Source: Pedobacter sp. Leaf194
GTDB lineage: Bacteria > Bacteroidota > Bacteroidia > Sphingobacteriales > Sphingobacteriaceae
Assembly: GCF_001423945.1 (NCBI RefSeq)
Contig: NZ_LMPU01000009.1
Location: forward strand, 868,416 to 932,415
DNA length: 64,000 nt
Direction: 5' to 3'
The translations under genes and the position numbers were made by a program. Shown piece after piece: positions 46,968-53,980 of the stretch (the first letter of the stretch is position 1; the number at the start of each line of letters is the position of its first letter). The notes below the pieces were generated by a model. That model did not search any database. It was not told the origin of the DNA and saw only the letters and a program-made list of their open reading frames with translations.

Positions 46968-47156
46968 ATGGAAGTTGGGATAATAACTGTTTTTAATAAA
47001 ATAGCAGGCTTCGGATATATAAAATATGGAAATCTTCTTATAAAATTTCATATCCGGAGCACACATGGAAACTTGTTTACCTATGATACAGTGAACTTCG
47101 ACATTAACTACGATAATCTTGAAACCACCGCAATCAACGTTCGGAAGGCGGAATAA
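46968..47156 (+). CDS. Small cold-shock-domain-like protein
   Basis: 62 residues. The sequence GIITVFNKIAGFGYIKYGN followed by LLIKFHIRSTHGNLFTYDTVNFDINYD and a final AINVRKAE fits a cold-shock domain: RNP1 appears as AGFGYI (normally KGFGFI) and RNP2 as LIKFHI (normally VFVHF). It would be a small beta-barrel that binds single-stranded RNA or DNA. The RNP1 lysine and typical aromatic residues are partly lost, so nucleic-acid affinity may be reduced. It lies between two terminators, apart from any operon. Confidence 0.65.
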   Translation: MEVGIITVFNKIAGFGYIKYGNLLIKFHIRSTHGNLFTYDTVNFDINYDNLETTAINVRKAE

Positions 47157-47160
47157 TTTT

Positions 47161-47168
47161 TATTTTTG
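47161..47168 (+). promoter_or_regulatory. -7 box of a candidate small RNA
   Basis: TATTTTTG matches TAnnTTTG exactly, 4 bp after the cold-shock-like stop codon. No TTG lies 19-21 bp upstream, so the promoter is incomplete by consensus. Confidence 0.4.
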
Positions 47169-47173
47169 CAAAA

Positions 47174-47328
47174 CCATTCTTTTCAAGCTCTCGTATATTA
47201 TGCCGGATATCTGGAACTAACTGATGTCTAGCTTAGGTTACTATTGATGATTAAAATTTGATTTGGGGATTACTTTACTGGTTTAGAGTAATTAAAGCAG
47301 TTGCAATTAAATGCAACTGCTTTTTATT
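47174..47328 (+). ncRNA. Candidate small RNA of about 155 nt
   Basis: Runs from just after the -7 box at 47161-47168 to a perfect terminator hairpin at 47294-47323. It contains no reading frame longer than about six codons from an ATG. It could instead be the 3' untranslated region of the cold-shock-like gene. The 5' end is inferred. Confidence 0.4.
47294..47328 (+). terminator. Intrinsic terminator 2 of the 46.8-47.4 kb group
   Basis: A perfect 12-bp stem AAAGCAGTTGCA/TGCAACTGCTTT with a 6-nt loop, followed by a T-rich tract. Confidence 0.9.
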
Positions 47329-47384
47329 TTTACAAAACTTCCTTAATTTGAATGGTGTTTAGAAAATAGCTTTAGTGTATATTA

Positions 47385-47416
47385 GGGTAGTCGCGTTGTG
47401 GTGGCTGCCCTTTTTT
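47385..47416 (+). terminator. Intrinsic terminator 3 of the 46.8-47.4 kb group
   Basis: GGGTAGTC pairs with GGCTGCCC (two G-U pairs) and runs into six T residues. It follows terminator 2 by only 56 nt, with no gene between, so it marks the end of another short transcript or a backup terminator. Confidence 0.75.
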
Positions 47417-47528
47417 GCAAAAGACTTTGGGCTGACCAGACCGGTTTTATATTGCAAAGCCTAATATGGCCCCGTCTGTTATATGCTTTATCACAAGAAA
47501 TGGCTTCTACAGACAGATGGGTAGACGG

Positions 47529-47777
47529 TCATTTTGACTTTTCCTGGCTCACTTCCTTTTCAAATAAACTTTCATGAACCAGGTAAAAACCCTCAACGCT
47601 TTTTTTAGGTATCGGCTTCTTTTTGTCTTCCCACATCATATGGGTTGGGCTGGTTTTTAATGTCGATTGTGCAGTTTCACGTTTTCGGTATGCCCAGGTC
47701 ATTTCAACATTTTCTTCTATCACCTTTCCATCGGTGCAATGGAAGTACATCTTCCTAAACTTAAACTTCTTTGCCAT
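47529..47777 (-). CDS. Hypothetical protein, 82 aa
   Basis: A basic, soluble protein (MAKKFKFRKMYFHCTDGKVI at the start, ending FEKEVSQEKSK). No domain is recognised and no signal peptide or membrane helix is visible. It is preceded by a good Bacteroidota promoter with a 12-bp palindrome between its elements, which supports it being an expressed and regulated gene. Confidence 0.6.
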   Translation of the reverse strand: MAKKFKFRKMYFHCTDGKVIEENVEMTWAYRKRETAQSTLKTSPTHMMWEDKKKPIPKKSVEGFYLVHESLFEKEVSQEKSK

Positions 47778-47824
47778 ACAAAATTTAATAAAGTTATCGT
47801 CAATACAAATACTAATTTTATTAG

Positions 47825-47855
47825 CAAAAATAGAAGTCGCCTAGGCGATATGCAA
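47825..47855 (-). promoter_or_regulatory. Promoter with embedded 12-bp palindrome, upstream of the 82-aa gene
   Basis: On the minus strand TTG (47853-47855) and TATTTTTG (47825-47832) are spaced by 20 bp, a full consensus match. The perfect palindrome TCGCCTAGGCGA (47837-47848) sits between the two elements, where a bound repressor would block RNA polymerase. Confidence 0.6.
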
Positions 47856-48027
47856 TATTATTTTTAAACATTTTAGCTGATGATTTTAGCGTTAAATATT
47901 TTATTTAATTCGTTTTAAAAGCTATAAGTAGGTTTTTTGTATTAAGAGAAAATTTATATCTCGAAAACAGCGTTAGCTAAATCTTTTAATTTGGTAGTCA
48001 CAATGTGGATAACTTCGGTTTATATTG

Positions 48028-48048
48028 CTAATATTATTAGTATTTTTG
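48028..48048 (+). promoter_or_regulatory. Candidate operator and -7 box of the UmuD/UmuC unit
   Basis: CTAAT-ATT-ATTAG (48028-48040) is a perfect inverted repeat directly abutting TATTTTTG (48041-48048), an exact -7 match, 17 bp before the ATG. A damage-responsive repressor site is plausible by position; no -33 TTG at the right distance was seen. Confidence 0.45.
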
Positions 48049-48065
48049 TTTGAAAGTTTAAGCTT

Positions 48066-48512
48066 ATGATTAGAGAGTTAGAGATACCGAAAAATGAACT
48101 GATTGATACGCTGGATAATCCAGGACGGGTTTCAGGTTTTATTTCCCCTGCGGAGGATTACAAACAAAGGCGGTTGCACATTGCACAGAAAATTGTGAGC
48201 GACCCCACCAACACTTTTTACTTTGAAGCAGACGACAACCAAATGCGATACTTCGGCATTATGAAAGGTAGCATCATCGTTGTAGATAAATCAGTAAAGG
48301 TTTGCTCAGGTATGCTAATTGTGTGTTGTGTGGATGAAGAATGGCTTACCAGAAAACTGGTTATCAAAGGTGAAAATACTTTTTTGTGCCTGAACGACAG
48401 TATGGATGCCTGCCTTAACATCACCGGGAAAAATATCACCGTGTTCGGTGCAGTAACCTGGACCTGCTTACCCCATACCAAGCATCAGCATGTTCGCACT
48501 GGCAGATTGTAA
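48066..48512 (+). CDS. UmuD-like S24-family protein lacking the catalytic serine
   Basis: 148 residues. The C-terminal fold follows UmuD/LexA: NTFYFEADDNQMRYFGIMKG then SIIVVDKSVKVCSGMLIVCCVD, EEWLTRKLVI, and NITVFGAVTWTCLP. The catalytic Lys is present (Lys97, in the TRKL that aligns with TVKR/K). The serine of the family GDSM motif is Gln59 (DNQM), so self-cleavage by the Ser-Lys mechanism should not work. Upstream, residues 20-35 (RVSGFISPAEDY) resemble the UmuD arm, but no cleavage dipeptide is obvious. It overlaps umuC by 23 bases, as in umuDC operons. Confidence 0.8.
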   Translation: MIRELEIPKNELIDTLDNPGRVSGFISPAEDYKQRRLHIAQKIVSDPTNTFYFEADDNQMRYFGIMKGSIIVVDKSVKVCSGMLIVCCVDEEWLTRKLVIKGENTFLCLNDSMDACLNITGKNITVFGAVTWTCLPHTKHQHVRTGRL

Positions 48513-49734
48513 TAACTTTTACGCAAGCTGCCACAGGTTGTTCGAACCAAAATATAATGGTTTGCCAGTAGTGGTATTAAGCAATAATGATGGCTGTGTA
48601 ATTGCCCGGAGCAATGAAGCTAAGGCTTGCGGGATAAAAATGGGTGCGCCTTTCTTCAAAATACAGGAAGCCATAAAAGAACATAACATTGCAGTTTTCA
48701 GCAGCCATTATACTTTATATGGCGATATAAGTGCAAGGGTGATGACCAACCTGGCCAGGTTTACGCCCGAGGTTGAGGTTTACAGCATAGATGAATGTTT
48801 CCTCGGCTTAAGCGGCCTTGAAAAGCTAGCCGATTACGGCACCGCAATCAAGGAAACAGTAATGAACAATACGGGTATACCTATAAGTGTGGGGATTGCA
48901 CCTACCAAGGTTTTAGCGAAAGTAGCAAACAGAACATCGAAAAAATTTAATGGCGTAATGGTGCTGGAAACCGCAGCGCAGATTGCCGATGCTTTGGCTG
49001 ATTATCCTGTGGAAGATTTATGGGGCATTGGAAGGCAATTTAGCCATAAACTAATTAAGGGAGGCATTGAAACAGCGGCACAGTTTCGCAATTTACCCAT
49101 GGATTGGGTACAATCGAACATGACTGTTGTGGGCCTTAGGATGTGGCGTGAGCTTTGGGGCGAAAGCTGCATACCCTTAAAAACCATACTCGACCCGAAA
49201 AAAGGAATGTGCACCAGCAGGGCTTTCGGCAAACTAACTACTGATTACAATCAATTAAAAGAAGCGACATCCAGTTATGCCGCACGATTAGGCGTTAAGC
49301 TCAGGCGGGAAAGATTATGCGCCGGCGTAATTTCTGTTCGCCTGCTAACAAATAAATTCGGCCCCGAGGCTTCGCAGGCCTACCCGGCCATTACCATTCC
49401 GCTTGAACACCCGGTAAACAATACGGTAGATTTGGTAAGGGTTGCGCTGCAGGGATTGAAAAAGATTTACCTGCGTGGCTATTTATTTCAGAAAGTAGAG
49501 GTAACAGCAACTGGCCTTATACCCGAGCAAGAAGTGCAACTGAATATCTTCAGCGATTTTAAGGGTGTAAAACATGATAAGGTATCGAAAGTACTCGACA
49601 GGCTAAACATGCACTATGGAGCCGGAACACTAAAGATGGCTGGAGAAGGCCTGAAACAGCAATGGACTATGAAAAGGCAGTTTTTAAGTCCTTGTTACAC
49701 CACAAATTGGAACGATATCATAAAAGTTAGATAA
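48490..49734 (+). CDS. umuC: Y-family DNA polymerase V catalytic subunit (UmuC)
   Basis: 414 residues, matching UmuC length. Catalytic carboxylates are Asp6 in LADCNNFYASC and Asp101-Glu102 in YSIDECFLGL. The fingers NDGCVIARSNEAKACGIKMGAPFF, helix-hairpin-helix DLWGIGRQFSHKLIKGGIE and little-finger region are intact, with the UmuC-type C-terminal extension. It makes translesion copies across damaged DNA, usually after SOS induction with a UmuD partner. The start overlaps the UmuD-like gene by 23 bases. Confidence 0.95.
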   Translation: MFALADCNNFYASCHRLFEPKYNGLPVVVLSNNDGCVIARSNEAKACGIKMGAPFFKIQEAIKEHNIAVFSSHYTLYGDISARVMTNLARFTPEVEVYSIDECFLGLSGLEKLADYGTAIKETVMNNTGIPISVGIAPTKVLAKVANRTSKKFNGVMVLETAAQIADALADYPVEDLWGIGRQFSHKLIKGGIETAAQFRNLPMDWVQSNMTVVGLRMWRELWGESCIPLKTILDPKKGMCTSRAFGKLTTDYNQLKEATSSYAARLGVKLRRERLCAGVISVRLLTNKFGPEASQAYPAITIPLEHPVNNTVDLVRVALQGLKKIYLRGYLFQKVEVTATGLIPEQEVQLNIFSDFKGVKHDKVSKVLDRLNMHYGAGTLKMAGEGLKQQWTMKRQFLSPCYTTNWNDIIKVR

Positions 49735-49735
49735 T

Positions 49736-49834
49736 ATGAAGGAACTAATTAAATTACTAAAGCAATATTTACTTAAAGAAGCCGCAACACTTAATCAGAT
49801 TAACGACAAGCCGAAAACAAAACAGAAGAAATAA
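49736..49834 (+). CDS. 32-aa basic peptide after umuC
   Basis: ATG at 49736, one base after the umuC stop (TAATATG), stop TAA at 49832-49834. The peptide begins MKELIKLLKQYLLKEAATLN and ends in a lysine-rich tail (KPKTKQKK). The first 20 residues could form an amphipathic helix. I do not recognise it. Tight spacing suggests translational coupling with umuC. Confidence 0.5.
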   Translation: MKELIKLLKQYLLKEAATLNQINDKPKTKQKK

Positions 49835-49878
49835 AACAGTCTGAACAACAAGCGTGTTATCCTTGCAAATACATTAAT

Positions 49879-50583
49879 ATGTGCGCAAGATACACCTTAA
49901 CTGCCGAGGAGAAAGAGATACTAAAAACGCACCCGCATCAGATTCAGGGTGAGTGGACACCAAACTATAACCTCGCCATTACTCAGAAAGGCCTGGTAAT
50001 TACTGCTGATGAGCCTGACATTATCCAGCAGATGGCTTTTGGCATCGTTCCATATTTCGCTGATAACTTAAAACTTACCAGAGATACCTGGAACATCAAA
50101 AGCGAAACAGCAATGGAAAGCAAATTGTGGCGCCCGCTTTTGGTTAACCATAAAACCTGTATAGTAATTGCCGATAGTTTTTATGAATGGAAAAAACTCG
50201 AAAATGGAGACCGGGAGCCTTATCGCTTTACGGTAAACAATCGAAAGCTATTCTGCTTTGCCGGCTTATGGTCGCAATGGGTAGACCCGGAAACAAATGA
50301 AAAATTTAGAACATACGGTATTTTAACAACCGAGGCTAATACATTGGTAGCTGAAATACATGACAAAAAGCGTATGCCCGTAATACTTTCCAAAGCTGAG
50401 GAAGATATTTGGCTGAGCAAGACAAGGCCACTCGCCAGTAAATTAGCGGTGTTAAATACTTTCCCTGCAGAATTAATGAAACGCGTTCAGGTGAGCAAAC
50501 GGGTTAATGCGGTGTCTACTTTAAAAAAACCAAACAATGACGCTGACTTGCTATCTCCGCTTAACACGGATGAAGATGTTTAA
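49879..50583 (+). CDS. SOS response-associated peptidase family protein (SRAP, YedK/HMCES)
   Basis: 234 residues. The active site is complete: Cys2 after the removable Met, Asn72 (WNIKSET, usually NARSET), Glu103 (SFYEWKK) and His161 (EIHDKKRMPVIL, where relatives have IHDRMP, so two Lys are inserted). SRAP proteins form a covalent bond between Cys2 and abasic sites in single-stranded DNA, shielding them. It lies 45 nt after the 32-aa gene, making a compact lesion-tolerance cassette with UmuD-like and UmuC. Confidence 0.93.
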   Translation: MCARYTLTAEEKEILKTHPHQIQGEWTPNYNLAITQKGLVITADEPDIIQQMAFGIVPYFADNLKLTRDTWNIKSETAMESKLWRPLLVNHKTCIVIADSFYEWKKLENGDREPYRFTVNNRKLFCFAGLWSQWVDPETNEKFRTYGILTTEANTLVAEIHDKKRMPVILSKAEEDIWLSKTRPLASKLAVLNTFPAELMKRVQVSKRVNAVSTLKKPNNDADLLSPLNTDEDV

Positions 50584-50772
50584 GCGAAATATGTAATCTC
50601 CCATTGATTTTGCAATTGCTGTTTCCAATTGTGTGAAACTTTTTTTATTTAGAGCTTATGGGGATTTGCAGATTAAATAAAGTATAAATACGACAGCCAA
50701 AGCGAAATACGGCCTTTTCATATTCTTTAAACAAAGCAAAATAAACATTTGTAATAGAAAGAAAATAAGACA

Positions 50773-50973
50773 ATGAAAAGGTATATTAAATTGATGATAA
50801 TTGCAGTGGCGTTCATGTTGGCAAATTGTACATCCGGGCAAAACAGTCCGGCCGATTCACATCCGGGAAGCGGATCTGTGAAAGCAGGCCGGAATAATGG
50901 TACCGATGACAAAAAAGACAGTAGCAAAACGGATTCACTGAATGCTGACAGTACCCCGGGCAAAAAGCTTTGA
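50773..50973 (+). CDS. Small lipoprotein, 66 aa
   Basis: A lipoprotein signal peptide MKRYIKLMIIAVAFMLANC has the lipobox LANC (Cys19). The mature 48 residues are low-complexity and polar (Gly, Ser, Asp, Lys), likely disordered. No function can be assigned. It is convergent with the GH5 gene. Confidence 0.65.
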   Translation: MKRYIKLMIIAVAFMLANCTSGQNSPADSHPGSGSVKAGRNNGTDDKKDSSKTDSLNADSTPGKKL

Positions 50974-50985
50974 ACACCACATCAG

Positions 50986-52005
50986 TTAATAGCCCCAGCC
51001 AAAGCGTAAACGTGTTGCTCCGGATGTGTTGGAAACCGTTAATTTTAAATCGGTACCACTGCCGGTTTTGTTTAAAAGCCCGTAGCTGTCTCCATCCCGA
51101 AGGCCGGGCCAGTACACGCTTGAAAGTCCGGCATTTCTAAATACGTTTGTAGAGCCAACCATGTAAGCAACTTCATTATCAGTTCCTACAGCACCCGTGT
51201 AATTTTTTCCGGTCGTCATCCCGGCGCCGAATTCAGTAACAACTGTTCTTGATGCATATGCTCCGTACCTTGAACGCCAGTTGTTTTCCCAATCAGTCTG
51301 GCTTCTTACATTCCAAAAGGCATAATTGTGCAGGGCTAGTAAACAGTCTTTAAATCTTGCATCTGCGCCAATTCCATTTACGTCTTCCGAATAGCCGGTA
51401 CCCGATAACAGCAATCTGCTTCTGGGGAGATTGGGGAATTTCGTCAGAAATTGTTCGTAAACAGTTCCGAGTTGTGGCAGAGAATAACCGTATGGTTCAT
51501 TTATAACCTCGATATATACTTCGCTCTGCAGGCCATATTTATCTACAACTACGGCCCACATTTTCCAAAATGCATCCATATCATCTATCAGCCCATCTTT
51601 GGCTTTTGAACTTTCCCAGCAACACAAAATTACCTTCATCTTTTTTGCCAGCGCCTGGTCAACCGTTGCCTGGTAGGCATCCCACCAGCGTTCTGTAACA
51701 GAAGGTGGATTTATTGGGAGCCTTATCGCATTCACGCCCGGTAAGTTGGTAATAATTCCGTCGTAAATTTTTGCAGATTTTTGCGCAACAACGGCGTAAG
51801 TATCGCCAGCTTCAAGCCCCGATGGGATAACCCAGCCGTCTACAAAATTATCTCGTGCATCAGCCCAGTTCACCCCTGCAATAAGTGGATGAACCAAGGC
51901 AGGCTCTGGTATTACGGGCGCCACGATCTCTTCGGTTTTTTTACTACAACCCGCTAAACTGAGTAAAATGCCTACGGCGGATACATATTTTTTAATGCTC
52001 ATCAC
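50986..52005 (-). CDS. Lipoprotein glycoside hydrolase, GH5-like (PUL)
   Basis: 339 residues with lipobox SLAGC (Cys20), so it is attached to a membrane, probably on the cell surface. The TIM-barrel clan A signatures are VYIEVINEPYGY (acid/base Glu170) and RTVVTEFGAG (nucleophile Glu258), with the GH5-like VNAIRLPINPP strand. GH5 enzymes cut beta-glucans, mannans or related beta-linked chains; the subfamily cannot be fixed here. Last gene of the locus, after GH30 and GH35. Confidence 0.8.
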   Translation of the reverse strand: MMSIKKYVSAVGILLSLAGCSKKTEEIVAPVIPEPALVHPLIAGVNWADARDNFVDGWVIPSGLEAGDTYAVVAQKSAKIYDGIITNLPGVNAIRLPINPPSVTERWWDAYQATVDQALAKKMKVILCCWESSKAKDGLIDDMDAFWKMWAVVVDKYGLQSEVYIEVINEPYGYSLPQLGTVYEQFLTKFPNLPRSRLLLSGTGYSEDVNGIGADARFKDCLLALHNYAFWNVRSQTDWENNWRSRYGAYASRTVVTEFGAGMTTGKNYTGAVGTDNEVAYMVGSTNVFRNAGLSSVYWPGLRDGDSYGLLNKTGSGTDLKLTVSNTSGATRLRFGWGY

Positions 52006-52032
52006 GAATATTTAATTTGCTTGTGTGAAAGA

Positions 52033-53874
52033 TTATTTATTGTCGCTCATCTGATCGAGAATTGGCTGCTCCAAACTGCTTAACTGATTTATTTCTGGCT
52101 TGTTAAGTTCCAGAATAACTATTTCATTCTTCCCTTTTTTTAACCATTCGGCAGGAAGATAAACGGTTTGTTGTGGACCAATGCTCCAATACTTACCCAA
52201 ATTGTGGCCATTTACCCAAACCACTCCTTTGCCCCATTTCCTGAAATCGAGATAAGTATCTAAGGGTTTTGCTACTTCAAATGATGCGAGCTTTAATACA
52301 GGCGTCTGTTTTGCAGATTTAGTCTCCTTAATTTTAGACGTTTCCACTTTATCAAAAGGCAAACTGAACATTGTCCACGATTTTAGCACCTTGCCACCGA
52401 AAGTAACCTCGCCAACAATTCCTTTTTTATTTTTGAGCAAATTAGGCCCGAAATTGATCCGCCCCATATTTTCCACAAAGATTTCGAGCGAATGCGTTCC
52501 GGCAGGAACTTTCAGCATCATGCTTTCCTGTCCCAGCCGCCTATCCAAAATGCCTTTTCTCACGCCATCGATGAATACAATTCCATAGTCACGCAAGCCA
52601 TTTATTTTCAGTTCGGTTTTTGCACCGCCGGTAACTTTCGTTTGGTAAATCATATAGCCGTAGGCCTGGTTCATGTCTTCAAACGTTAGCGGGTTTTCAT
52701 TTACTTTCCCCGGGCCAACATAATCGAAAATGCCAATCTCTTTATCGAACGTAATTGCATTTAATGCCATTGATGGTTTGGCCGCAGGCACGTCTGGCAG
52801 CTTTTCACCTTTTGGCAGGTGCCTGGCGATTACTGCTCTAAACTTCATAAACTTATCGGTTGCATTTCCAGCCTCATCTAAGGGCGCATCATAATCATAA
52901 CTGCTAATCTGCGGTTCAAAAGGGATGGTATCCCGAAAATTTGCGCCGTTCATAAACCCTCTGGTGCTGCCACCATGAAACATGTACATATTTATCGAAA
53001 TTCCTGCCTGCAAAACAGTATCCAACTTGCCGGTGTATTGGCTGGCCGGCACTTTATGATGTGGCGTTCCCCACCAATCAAACCAGGCAGGATACCACTC
53101 TGCAATGAAAAACGGTCCTTTACCTTCATTTAAATTTCTAACGGCTTGTTTAACTTTTGCCGGGTTATCCTGGCCGTTTATTGCAGGCATTAGCCCTGCC
53201 AGATGTCCCTTTACAATATCCTTTTCGGGGTCGCATGTGTACAACAGGCCATCAAAACCGGCATCAACAAACATTTTTCGGTTCATTTCCAGGTAAACCT
53301 TATCCGCTCCATAAGAACCATACTCATTTTCTACCTGTACCATAATGATGTTTCCACCATGATTTACCTGTAATGGCGCCAACTGCTTTCCAACTTCGTT
53401 GATGTATTTTTTATATTCGGAAAGGTATTTCTCTTCGCGGCTTCTTACCTCCAACCCTTTTTCGTTTTGCAACCAGTAAGGATAGCCGCCAAATTCCCAT
53501 TCAGCACATACATATGGGCTCGGACGAAGTATCACCCAAAGGCCTTCTTCTTTAGCAATTTTCACAAATGCCGCAATATCGTTGTTGCCGGAGAAGTCGA
53601 ATTTTCCTTTTTCGGGTTCATGTAGATTCCAGAAAACATAGGTTCCAATGGTATTTAAACCCATGGCCTTCGCCATTTTCATCCTCGCCCTCCACGCTTC
53701 TCTTGGTACCCTCGGGTAATGAATTTCTCCTGAAATGATTTGATAAGGTTTGTTATCAAGCATAAATGTGCTGTCGCCAAGTGCGAAGCTGTGTTGCGAA
53801 CTTCCATTTCCACAGCCAAAAAGTAGTGCAAGCACAAACGCGGCGCTAAAAAAAAGTATATCTCGTTTTTTCAT
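52033..53874 (-). CDS. Lipoprotein beta-galactosidase, GH35 (PUL)
   Basis: 613 residues from the ATG at 53872-53874, giving a lipoprotein signal ending LLFGC; upstream in-frame ATGs (to 53946) would place the signal about 25 residues in. GH35 motifs are ISGEIHYPRVPREAW, the acid/base VQVENEYGSYG and the nucleophile PFFIAEWYPAWFDWWG, all intact, followed by C-terminal jelly-roll domains (GKGVVWVNGHNLGKYW). It releases terminal beta-galactose (some members act on other beta-sugars). Between GH30 and GH5 genes. Confidence 0.92.
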   Translation of the reverse strand: MKKRDILFFSAAFVLALLFGCGNGSSQHSFALGDSTFMLDNKPYQIISGEIHYPRVPREAWRARMKMAKAMGLNTIGTYVFWNLHEPEKGKFDFSGNNDIAAFVKIAKEEGLWVILRPSPYVCAEWEFGGYPYWLQNEKGLEVRSREEKYLSEYKKYINEVGKQLAPLQVNHGGNIIMVQVENEYGSYGADKVYLEMNRKMFVDAGFDGLLYTCDPEKDIVKGHLAGLMPAINGQDNPAKVKQAVRNLNEGKGPFFIAEWYPAWFDWWGTPHHKVPASQYTGKLDTVLQAGISINMYMFHGGSTRGFMNGANFRDTIPFEPQISSYDYDAPLDEAGNATDKFMKFRAVIARHLPKGEKLPDVPAAKPSMALNAITFDKEIGIFDYVGPGKVNENPLTFEDMNQAYGYMIYQTKVTGGAKTELKINGLRDYGIVFIDGVRKGILDRRLGQESMMLKVPAGTHSLEIFVENMGRINFGPNLLKNKKGIVGEVTFGGKVLKSWTMFSLPFDKVETSKIKETKSAKQTPVLKLASFEVAKPLDTYLDFRKWGKGVVWVNGHNLGKYWSIGPQQTVYLPAEWLKKGKNEIVILELNKPEINQLSSLEQPILDQMSDNK

Positions 53875-53980
53875 ATGTTTCATTTTTTTGATCGTTGCCT
53901 TCATCTCATTAACCGTCAGTGTTTCCAAAGATTTTCCGAAGCTCATCCCCTAGGTTTCATGTAGTATCCGCAACACTCTT

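Noticed and set aside
53875..53946. Longer start for the GH35 gene
   Set aside because: It would put the lipoprotein signal about 25 residues inside the protein; the ATG at 53874 places it at the N-terminus.
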